Part shown: one piece after another, positions 57,794 through 64,000 of the stretch
How positions within the stretch are numbered: the first letter of the stretch is position 1
Layout: each line of letters begins with the position of its first letter
NCBI GenBank assembly: GCA_038064395.1
Contig: JBBTTE010000003.1
Span: 124,001-188,000, forward strand
Length of the DNA stretch: 64,000 nucleotides
DNA from: JBBTTE01 sp038064395
GTDB lineage: Bacteria; Patescibacteriota; Saccharimonadia; Saccharimonadales; UBA4665
Direction of reading: 5' to 3'
Position numbers and translations under genes: made by a program
The notes under the pieces: model-generated
The model's input: the letters and a program-made list of their open reading frames with translations, nothing else
The model's database searches: none
Told to the model about the DNA's origin: nothing

Positions 57794-58990
57794 ATGGCTA
57801 CAACTCAACCTCACCACCTAGAAGGCGTCCTCAGCTCAAGTGAGATTGCTGTTGTTCAGGTCGTTCAAGATCTATATGGAGCAGAGGCCAAAACTGCTGC
57901 AGCAGAACTTGCCGAGGCCATAGGGCTCCAAGAGGAGGCTAGAGATCAGTTTATAGGCGGGATAGCGCTCAGTCTTGACGGGCTAGACTTTGAACAACGA
58001 TGCGGACTAGCTAAGGGGCTTAGGGAGGTCACATCACTTGTCGGCGAGCAGACACTAAAAACCACAGTCGAAATAGGCGATATATTGGTCGCCGCCAAGT
58101 CGCTGAGTGCAATTAGGCCTGACCCAGCTGAGTCTGAACCTGACGAGCCAGAAGATGACACAGACGCGAGTAACGAGCAAGACTCAGCACCAATCGAACC
58201 ACTAACAAGAACTCAGAAGACATGGCTAGGTCGATTCTTACCCGATGAATCTATGGAACAGGTCGAAGCCATGACATATGGCCAACGGCTTGGGTTCATA
58301 AGCGGGTTAGCTAGCATGTATAAGGACTTAAAGATTAGAGGCTCTGCTGATACCAAAAACCTTAGATCAAAACAGATGATTGCCTTATTCGAGGGTAAGT
58401 CTGCCAACGAAATAGGTGACTTAAGTAATTCCAATCCTGATGCTGTCAGAGCTACTCTCAGCAACATGTCGAAGAATATTCAGGAAAGGGCCGAACTAGA
58501 CGATATTCAAGCAATCATTGCCGACCCGCCAACATATGAACCGATTGAGTGGGCAACAGACACCGAAGAGTTAACTGATGTGACTACCGAAAGATCGCAC
58601 GAGCAGACTAAATGGTATGACAAGATCTACCCAGATAAATCACACAGGTACGTAACAGAAGAATTGACCACCGCTCAACAACAGTACATTGCAGATAATC
58701 TATCGACTCTTCTGGAAGACTATCTCATTAAGAGTCAGGGTGAAGTTAAAACCGAGCGTCGAACAACTGCACTGACAATGTTCGTCATGGGCAAGCCTGC
58801 GGACGAAATCGCAGCTGCTTTGGATCGACCACTAGGAATCATCAAGACTGATCTGCATGATTCGGCAGTTCTTCTGGGACAACGTACTCCCACTCCTGAG
58901 CTCAAGGCTATTCTTAACGAGGTAGAGAATTTACCACATGAGGAGGCGAATGAGTCTAAGAGCGGAAACGACTCCTCCACTGGAGCGTGA
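57794..58990 (+). CDS. HTH-repeat protein overlapping the sigma factor gene
   Basis: This 398-aa cytosolic acidic protein has an acidic linker near residues 115-135. Two segments share a helix-turn-helix look resembling sigma region 4: KQMIALFEGKSANEIGDLSN (near residue 195) and ALTMFVMGKPADEIAAALDR (near residue 335), each followed by a recognition-like helix. GLREVTSLVGE and RLGFISGLASMYKDL suggest repeated helical units. It overlaps the ECF gene by 41 bp, so it may be its co-regulator or anti-sigma. I recognise no family. Confidence 0.7.
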   Translation: MATTQPHHLEGVLSSSEIAVVQVVQDLYGAEAKTAAAELAEAIGLQEEARDQFIGGIALSLDGLDFEQRCGLAKGLREVTSLVGEQTLKTTVEIGDILVAAKSLSAIRPDPAESEPDEPEDDTDASNEQDSAPIEPLTRTQKTWLGRFLPDESMEQVEAMTYGQRLGFISGLASMYKDLKIRGSADTKNLRSKQMIALFEGKSANEIGDLSNSNPDAVRATLSNMSKNIQERAELDDIQAIIADPPTYEPIEWATDTEELTDVTTERSHEQTKWYDKIYPDKSHRYVTEELTTAQQQYIADNLSTLLEDYLIKSQGEVKTERRTTALTMFVMGKPADEIAAALDRPLGIIKTDLHDSAVLLGQRTPTPELKAILNEVENLPHEEANESKSGNDSSTGA

Positions 58991-59885
58991 ACAGTTTGAG
59001 CAAGTCTTTGAAGGAATTGCCGACCCACTAGCGTTGGCCGCAAATGCCTTGGCTAAGCTTCGCGAACATGGGCTGTCAACTTACATAGCACCAAGCGACA
59101 ATCTTGCTCATGACGAAACAGGTTCCACTAATCAAGTCGAAGCCACCGTAGAATCAGAGCCTGACATAATCGATGTTGATCTTGCCAAGGTAATAGACAT
59201 CGAAGCATTCCGTGAATCAAAAACTGCCGACGATAAGTCATCCGAAGACGAGCAAAAACAAGCTTCAGCTAACTCGACAACCAACAATTCTGAAGTAGAT
59301 AGAAGCGTGGCTTTACTCAAATCTGAACTGGCCAGCCCAGACGAAAAAAATATGGCTTTCAATGAACTAGTCGAAGAGTTTGACCTACAACTGTTAAGGT
59401 TCGCTAGAAGAATTACTGGCTCAGATGTGTTAGCTGAAGAAGTCATGCAGGAGACCTACATAAAAGTTTGGAAAAACATTGATCAGTTTAAGTCTGGAGA
59501 GGGTTCATCATTCAAGGCATGGATTTATAGAGTGACTCATAACACTGCTCTTAATTACATCAGAGCAATACGCGAAACAAATGGCGAACAAGACGTCGAT
59601 GCAATTATTGATGTTCGCTCGATCACGAGCCCAGCACCATCAGGTGACCCCTCTAAGACTGCTGAAGACAGGGAGACTCTAAAAGAAAAAGTGCAGACCA
59701 TGCAAGAAATGATACCGCACTACCAATTGGCTATTCGTATGGCAGCTGAAGGCTTTAGTTACGAAGAAATCGCCAATACTATAGGTAGAACAATTCCTGC
59801 GGTGAAGTCTGTTCTGGTCAGAGCAAGAGTGTCCCACGCTAAGCGCTACAACGCACGGCAGCAACCAATTGAAGAAGAGATCTAG
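58950..59885 (+). CDS. ECF-type sigma-70 family factor with long N-terminal extension
   Basis: The protein is about 311 aa. Residues 1-115 are acidic, without a known domain. Then region 2 (FDLQLLRFARRITGSDVLAEE-V-MQETYIKVWKN) and region 4 (HYQLAIRMAAEGFSYEEIANTIGRTIPAVKS) follow in order, as in group 4 sigma factors. The ATG at 58950 follows AGGAGG by 3 nt; the ATG at 58938 is an in-frame alternative. A normal ECF factor is about 190 aa, so the extension may be a built-in regulator. Confidence 0.85.
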   Translation: MSLRAETTPPLEREQFEQVFEGIADPLALAANALAKLREHGLSTYIAPSDNLAHDETGSTNQVEATVESEPDIIDVDLAKVIDIEAFRESKTADDKSSEDEQKQASANSTTNNSEVDRSVALLKSELASPDEKNMAFNELVEEFDLQLLRFARRITGSDVLAEEVMQETYIKVWKNIDQFKSGEGSSFKAWIYRVTHNTALNYIRAIRETNGEQDVDAIIDVRSITSPAPSGDPSKTAEDRETLKEKVQTMQEMIPHYQLAIRMAAEGFSYEEIANTIGRTIPAVKSVLVRARVSHAKRYNARQQPIEEEI

Positions 59886-60824
59886 TTACTTATTAACTTG
59901 GTTAGTAGGTTTGCCTTGGAGTGCGGCGGCGATGTTGCCGGTGAATATTTCACCTTTGTTGCGGCGAGCACCATCACTGATGTAAGCAATCGGAGGGTAA
60001 ATAATACAGTTCTTGTATTGGCCTAGAGTTGCTAGATCTTCTTCTGACATATCATCGGAGTGATCAAGGACAAAGGTAATATCATTCTTGGCAAGGCGCT
60101 CGGCAAGCGCTTCGATATCTACTAGTTCCATCGGGCAAGTGTTTATGACTACTGCACCGGCTTTCAGGCTATTGATTCGGGCTGCGTTGAGAAGGTTCTC
60201 TGTATCTGGGCTTAGAGCAGGGTTGAGTGACAAGAAGTCCGAGCTGGTAATTAGCTCGTCAAGATCTTTGCAGGTGAATGGTACATTCTTGGCACTGTGA
60301 GACCAATAGCTGACATTAGCACCAAAGCCAGCAGCTAGTTCCGCAACTCGACTGCCAATGTTACCTAGTCCAATAACGCCAAACTCCGAACCTTTAAGTT
60401 CACGAGCGCTCATACCGTCCTCGGAGTAGTTACCACTTCTGCCACGCTGTTTGCCTTCTTCAAGCCCACGAATTACTTCGAGTAACGAGGCAATTACGAA
60501 CTCGGCAACTGACTCGGTGCTATAGCCACCAAGATTACAGACGGGGATGTTCTTGGTCTTGGCGTGCTCGATATCGATCCTGTTGAAGGCCGTTGCCTGT
60601 ACGCCAATGTATTTGAGGTCTGGTGCGGCATCGATAACCGCTTGGTCGGCATTTGCGTTGAACCCAAGCAATAAGCAATCAGTATCCTTGAGTTCTTGTG
60701 CTATAGAAGGATCATCAACAGCAACATGGACGATTCGGTCTGCTAGTGCGTCTAGTCGATCCCAATATTCTTGATCAAGCGAACCTTGGCTTATACCGAT
60801 AAGTAGTGCTTTTTTGAATGCCAT
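59886..60824 (-). CDS. D-2-hydroxyacid dehydrogenase-like protein lacking catalytic residues
   Basis: This 312-aa protein has the NAD-binding loop GVIGLGNIGSRVAEL near residue 148 and the overall layout of the D-isomer family. The motif that should supply the catalytic Arg (N-T-A-R-G) reads INTCPMELVD, and the place of the catalytic His (T-P-H) reads IYPPIAYIS. Both key residues are absent, so classical dehydrogenase activity is unlikely. AAGGAG lies 7 nt before the ATG. It may be a sensor or act on a different substrate. Confidence 0.82.
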   Translation of the reverse strand: MAFKKALLIGISQGSLDQEYWDRLDALADRIVHVAVDDPSIAQELKDTDCLLLGFNANADQAVIDAAPDLKYIGVQATAFNRIDIEHAKTKNIPVCNLGGYSTESVAEFVIASLLEVIRGLEEGKQRGRSGNYSEDGMSARELKGSEFGVIGLGNIGSRVAELAAGFGANVSYWSHSAKNVPFTCKDLDELITSSDFLSLNPALSPDTENLLNAARINSLKAGAVVINTCPMELVDIEALAERLAKNDITFVLDHSDDMSEEDLATLGQYKNCIIYPPIAYISDGARRNKGEIFTGNIAAALQGKPTNQVNK

Positions 60825-60881
60825 CTAGGACTCCTTTGCCTTTACTATATCAAACTGCCCATCAGCCCAAAACAGATGGTT

Positions 60882-60887
60882 TACAAT
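60882..60887 (+). promoter_or_regulatory. -10 box of the 45-aa gene
   Basis: TACAAT ends 6 nt before the ATG at 60894. Confidence 0.6.
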
Positions 60888-60893
60888 AGTATT

Positions 60894-61031
60894 ATGGACA
60901 GACGCACCATCATAACTCTCGGAGCAATGATCGCTTTAATAGTTGGCGCACTCTCATTCTTGATATTCAACACTGATGCCCGCCACGCCATGCAGAGAGC
61001 ATCTGAAGCGTCGAACAGTCAAACTAATTAA
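60894..61031 (+). CDS. 45-aa single-span membrane protein
   Basis: This frame begins MDRRTIITLGAMIALIVG and is followed by a short external tail with RHAMQRASEAS. It has one hydrophobic helix (residues 6-25). TACAAT 6 nt upstream suggests a leaderless transcript, and there is no Shine-Dalgarno. It lies between the dehydrogenase-like gene and tRNA-Met. The function is unknown. Confidence 0.6.
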   Translation: MDRRTIITLGAMIALIVGALSFLIFNTDARHAMQRASEASNSQTN

Positions 61032-61042
61032 TAAGATTCTTT

Positions 61043-61118
61043 TGGTAGCGGCGAGTGGATTTGAACCACTGACCCCAGGCTTATGAGTCCTGTGCTCTAA
61101 CCACTGAGCTACGCCGCC
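61043..61118 (-). tRNA. Elongator tRNA-Met (CAU)
   Basis: This is a 76-nt cloverleaf with CCA encoded. GGCGGCG pairs with CGCCGCT (G1-T72 wobble), the discriminator is A, and the anticodon loop is CTCATAA. The GAGCACA start of the anticodon region and GGGGTCA variable region resemble elongator tRNA-Met and differ from the Ile2-type gene at 40402. The T-loop TTCAAAT is canonical. Confidence 0.9.
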
Positions 61119-61182
61119 ACGTCGGGGTAATATAGCACGATTTACATCTGTTGGCTAGGTCTAATCGGCGGCTAAGGCTGGC

Positions 61183-61941
61183 TTAGTAGGTGCGCAGGCC
61201 GAGCCAAGTAACTGTCGTCAGACCAATGGCAATAACTACTACGCGGATGGCGTGAGTGGAGAACCTTTGAGTTAGAACTGAGCCGTAGTAGCCGCCAATT
61301 ATGCCGCCAGCTGCCATAACTAGACCGAAATGCCAGTTTATAAGGCCAGTGCTCAACAGGCAAATAAGTGATGTGGAGGCGATGGTAACGCTGGCAAGGT
61401 TCTTGAGACCGTTCATTTTGTGTATTTCGTGAAGCTTGGTGAAGCCTAGGAAGGCCAGCATGATGAATCCAAACCCAGCACCAAAGTAACCACCATACAC
61501 AGCGACCGGCAATAAGGCGAGCGCTATAAGTACCAAGGGTTTGAAGGCTTTGCTTTTGCGCTTCATGTGTTTGTGCAGGTGGAAGTGCAGGTATGGCTGG
61601 AAGGCGAATAGCAAGACAGCGAACAACACAAGTGCGGGTATAAATTTATCAAATTGCTCGGTGGAAGTATTGCGCAACAACAGCGCACCAATGGCCGCAC
61701 CTAGCACACAAGGGACGACAAGTAACAGATACCGTTTGGGCACCTTGCGAATATAATCACGGTAGCCGAACGCCGAGCTCAGCGAACCCGGCATGATGAC
61801 AATATTGGCTGTTACATTGGCCGATAATGCAGGTAAGCCCAAGGCTAACATCACGGGGAAGCCAACCAACATACCACCGCCAGCAATGGAGTTCATAGCA
61901 CCTACAATGATGCCCGCCCCAAAAAGTATTAAATCATGCAT
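61183..61941 (-). CDS. TauE/SafE-family permease
   Basis: The protein is about 252 aa with eight membrane segments. The start GAGIIVGAMNSIAGGGMLVGFPVML is the TauE/SafE signature (GxxNxxAGGG), and YGGYFGAGFGFIMLAFLG is the second repeat. It exports sulfite, sulfonates or similar anions. I chose the ATG at 61941 because it leaves a 5-bp gap to the preceding gene; the ATG at 61971 would overlap it by 25 bp. Confidence 0.9.
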   Translation of the reverse strand: MHDLILFGAGIIVGAMNSIAGGGMLVGFPVMLALGLPALSANVTANIVIMPGSLSSAFGYRDYIRKVPKRYLLLVVPCVLGAAIGALLLRNTSTEQFDKFIPALVLFAVLLFAFQPYLHFHLHKHMKRKSKAFKPLVLIALALLPVAVYGGYFGAGFGFIMLAFLGFTKLHEIHKMNGLKNLASVTIASTSLICLLSTGLINWHFGLVMAAGGIIGGYYGSVLTQRFSTHAIRVVVIAIGLTTVTWLGLRTY

Positions 61942-61946
61942 TGCAG

Positions 61947-62213
61947 TTACCGCTGTTTGCGGGCAATCCACTGTTGCTTAAGAAACCTAATCGTAAGTGT
62001 CGACATGAAATAGCCAATAACTGGCACTAATGCGTTAATCCAAGGATCGATATGGATCACGAAGTTCAAGTAGAAGACAACCGTTAAGTAGGTGAGAATC
62101 ATTATGGCTAAGCGCCGCGTCCAACTTAGCTCCCAACCTTTGTCAGCTTCGACTCGCTGGTTACGTGCTTCTAGTTTGGCGACTCGTTCTTCTAGTGTTT
62201 GTTCTTGTGCCAT
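61947..62213 (-). CDS. Small membrane protein with coiled-coil start, unknown
   Basis: The protein is about 88 aa from the ATG at 62213. It has a short coiled coil (EERVAKLEARNQRVEADKGW), two membrane segments (LAIMILTYLTVVFYLNFVI and INALVPVIGYFMSTLTIRF) and a basic tail. Similar proteins occur widely in CPR genomes, without a function. It is divergent to tilS, sharing an 18-bp intergenic region. Confidence 0.75.
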   Translation of the reverse strand: MAQEQTLEERVAKLEARNQRVEADKGWELSWTRRLAIMILTYLTVVFYLNFVIHIDPWINALVPVIGYFMSTLTIRFLKQQWIARKQR

Positions 62214-62216
62214 TGT

Positions 62217-62222
62217 TACAAT
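62217..62222 (+). promoter_or_regulatory. -10 box of tilS (leaderless arrangement)
   Basis: TACAAT ends 8 nt before the tilS ATG; the box lies just inside the divergent gene's start region. Confidence 0.55.
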
Positions 62223-62230
62223 AATAAGAT

Positions 62231-63133
62231 ATGGAACTAGTATTACCAACCCCAGATAGCTACGTTGTGGCAGTTAGTGGCGGAGTCGACTCGATGGCTT
62301 TGCTCGATATGTTGCATCAAGAGTCTCTGCAGAACCGCAACTGGAAGCTAGTTGTAGCGCACCTAGATCATGGAATTCGATCTGATTCGGAGGAGGATCT
62401 CCGCTTGGTTGAGTCGGTAGCTCGTGGTCATGGACTGCCGTTTGTAGCTCATTCCGTAAGTTTGGGAGCAGGTGCTAGTGAAGCCTCGGCTCGCAAGGCT
62501 CGCTATGATTTCCTCAACAGCGTGGTTGTTGCTAGCGGTGCCCAGGGCGTTATCACAGCTCACCACCAGGATGATGTGCTGGAGACAGCCATCATCAATA
62601 TGTTGCGAGGCAGCGGCCGCAAAGGTTTGACCTCGCTCAGTAGTCGTCCTGATGTTGTGCGTCCGCTCTTGAACGTTCCAAAGAGCGAACTAGTCGAATA
62701 TGCTATGTCACGCAACCTTGATTGGAGAGAAGACAGTACTAACAGTGATGATACGTATCTGCGTAATTACGTACGTCTAAGATTGTTACCAAGGTTCAAC
62801 GAGGAAACTCGCGCCGAGCTGCTTGGCCACATTAATGACGCTCGTTATACCAATGCCGAGCTGGATACTTTACTTGTTAACCAACTGGCTTCTCAATCTT
62901 ATGAAGGTGATCTGGATCGGGCATGGTTCAATAATTTGCCGCATGCTGTTGCGCGTGAGGTCATGGCTTCATGGCTACGAGCTAATGATATTGCAGGATT
63001 CGACAGCAAAGGACTGGAAAGACTAGTTGTGGCAGCCAAAGTCTCGTCGCCAGGCAAGTCTCACCCAGTTTTGGCTGGCACTAGGATGGAAGTTTTTGGA
63101 GATCATTTGGCACTCGCCAGATCGGAGCGCTAG
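62231..63133 (+). CDS. tilS: tRNA(Ile)-lysidine synthase
   Basis: This 300-aa PP-loop ATPase has VAVSGGVDSMALLDML near residue 15, VAHLDHGIRSDSEEDL, then ITAHHQDDVLETAIINMLRGSG and WREDSTNSDDTYLRNYVR, all TilS motifs. It lacks most of the C-terminal substrate domain, as in short TilS forms. It changes C34 of tRNA-Ile2 (CAU) to lysidine, and a matching tRNA lies at 40402. ftsH follows, an arrangement common in bacteria. Confidence 0.95.
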   Translation: MELVLPTPDSYVVAVSGGVDSMALLDMLHQESLQNRNWKLVVAHLDHGIRSDSEEDLRLVESVARGHGLPFVAHSVSLGAGASEASARKARYDFLNSVVVASGAQGVITAHHQDDVLETAIINMLRGSGRKGLTSLSSRPDVVRPLLNVPKSELVEYAMSRNLDWREDSTNSDDTYLRNYVRLRLLPRFNEETRAELLGHINDARYTNAELDTLLVNQLASQSYEGDLDRAWFNNLPHAVAREVMASWLRANDIAGFDSKGLERLVVAAKVSSPGKSHPVLAGTRMEVFGDHLALARSER

Positions 63134-63153
63134 CCAAAATACGTCGTCGGAGT

Positions 63154-63159
63154 TATAAT
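63154..63159 (+). promoter_or_regulatory. -10 box of ftsH (leaderless arrangement)
   Basis: TATAAT ends 8 nt before the ATG at 63168. Confidence 0.6.
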
Positions 63160-63167
63160 TGATGCCA

Positions 63168-64000
63168 ATGGATAACAAGAAGACTCGTTTGCCTAACCGC
63201 AAGCAGCCCCCGAGCAAGCGTCGTAACATGAAGAATATAGGCTTCGTTGCCTTGATGGTTCTGTTCGGCTTGATTATCTTTGCTGCCTATAACCAGCCCA
63301 GCACTCTTAAGGAAATTCCTTCTACAACGGCTATCGCCGACACCAATGCAGGCAAGTACAGCAAGATTGTCGTCGACAAAGACCAGCTAATGATTACTCA
63401 AGACGGCCAAGACCACGCCACTCTTAAGACAGTTGTTGATCCTAACTCCAGTCTTAAGGAGCAAGGCTTCGATACTGATAAGGTCACTGTAAGTTACAAG
63501 TCCGAGGCCAGCAGCAACTCGGCGCTTATTGGACTGGCAGGATCAGTTCTTCCGATTCTTATAATTGCTGGTGTGCTGTATTTCATGCTCAAGAGCGCCC
63601 AAGGCCAAGGCAACCAGGCAATGAGTTTTGGCAAGAGCCGGGCTCGCCTGTATGGTAACGAGAAGGAGAAGGTGACCTTCAAGGAAATCGCTGGCAGCGA
63701 AGAAGCCAAGCAAGATCTAGAAGAAGTCGTAGAGTTCCTCAAGTTCCCTAAGAAATTTGCCAGTATGGGCGCCCGCATTCCTAAGGGCGTGTTGTTAGTT
63801 GGTCCTCCAGGAACTGGTAAGACACTCTTGTCTCGTGCTGTCGCGGGCGAAGCCAACGTACCATTCTTTAGTATTTCTGGTTCAGAATTCGTCGAAATGT
63901 TCGTTGGTGTCGGTGCTTCTCGTGTCCGTGATCTCTTCGCTAAGGCTAAGAAGAACGCTCCATGCATTATCTTCGTTGACGAAATCGATGCTGTTGGCCG
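63168..64000 (+). CDS. ftsH: ATP-dependent zinc metalloprotease FtsH (partial)
   Basis: The first 277 residues are present, and the frame runs off the right edge. It has an N-terminal basic region, span 1 (IGFVALMVLFGLIIFAAY), an external domain, span 2 (LAGSVLPILIIAGVLYFML), the linker KVTFKEIAGSEEAKQDLEE and the AAA module with Walker A LVGPPGTGKT and Walker B IIFVDEIDA. The protease domain (HExxH) lies outside. It degrades misfolded membrane proteins. The ATG at 63162 lies too near the -10 box. Confidence 0.95.
   Translation, partial: MDNKKTRLPNRKQPPSKRRNMKNIGFVALMVLFGLIIFAAYNQPSTLKEIPSTTAIADTNAGKYSKIVVDKDQLMITQDGQDHATLKTVVDPNSSLKEQGFDTDKVTVSYKSEASSNSALIGLAGSVLPILIIAGVLYFMLKSAQGQGNQAMSFGKSRARLYGNEKEKVTFKEIAGSEEAKQDLEEVVEFLKFPKKFASMGARIPKGVLLVGPPGTGKTLLSRAVAGEANVPFFSISGSEFVEMFVGVGASRVRDLFAKAKKNAPCIIFVDEIDAVG

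Noticed and set aside
1..64000. CRISPR array, rRNA operon, prophage or insertion sequence
   Set aside because: No regularly spaced direct repeats, no rRNA-like segments and no transposase, integrase or phage structural proteins were recognised.
1..64000. Alternative genetic code with UGA as Gly
   Set aside because: TGA is used as a normal stop in tight ATGA overlaps (for example 435-438 and 8098-8101), and long genes read without internal TGA.

Overview
The window is most likely chromosomal DNA of a Candidate Phyla Radiation (Patescibacteria) bacterium, probably Candidatus Saccharibacteria (TM7). This is an inference from gene content. Support comes from very tight gene packing with many 1-50 bp overlaps, many short uncharacterised proteins of CPR-typical families (DUF5652, DUF5661, DUF4396 and LssY-C-like), a short archaeal-type AspRS, an LCP protein, minor type IV pilins, and no amino-acid or cofactor biosynthesis. 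TGA is used as a stop (for example in ATGA overlaps), so this is not the recoded SR1/Gracilibacteria lineage. No rRNA, CRISPR array, transposase or prophage was seen.

Bases 1-16,016 form a surface-polysaccharide locus. It holds a Wzt/Wzm ABC exporter, a GDP-fucose synthase, an acyltransferase, a UDP-glucuronate decarboxylase-type enzyme, ManC, a eukaryotic-type phosphomannomutase-like HAD protein, GalE, GlmS, a GT4 glycosyltransferase, a polyprenyl-phosphate sugar transferase, an O-antigen ligase-like protein and a GtrA-like protein. A secreted three-Ig-domain putative murein hydrolase and its membrane-anchored partner sit inside the locus. A LexA-type winged-helix protein without a peptidase domain follows. 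Next comes a cobalamin-type riboswitch in front of an unrecognised 537-aa protein, which is the most unexpected pairing in the window.

Bases 18.4-40.4 kb are mostly housekeeping: a NadD-like nucleotidyltransferase, a DsbA-like thiol oxidoreductase, a CNNM/CorC-like protein, AspRS, an EamA transporter, an AlkA-like glycosylase, TsaC, MazG-like and PPOX proteins, a Mur ligase and Dus, mixed with anchored proteins of unknown function and a three-gene minor-pilin operon. Bases 40.4-44 kb hold three tRNA genes (Ile2-type CAU, initiator fMet and a structurally aberrant tRNA-Cys), an FtsB-like protein and several unknown genes. The rest contains Kup, an SDR, a 29-aa-peptide transcription unit, a Crp/Fnr regulator, an ABC-2 transporter, a two-component system linked to a MacB-like ABC transporter, an LCP protein whose start appears to be ATC, an ECF sigma factor overlapping an HTH-repeat protein, a degenerate 2-hydroxyacid dehydrogenase, elongator tRNA-Met, TauE/SafE, TilS and the start of FtsH.

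Across the window, TANAAT-like -10 boxes repeatedly lie 6-8 nt upstream of the start codon, which suggests that leaderless transcription is common. I used this pattern together with Shine-Dalgarno sequences to choose several starts.
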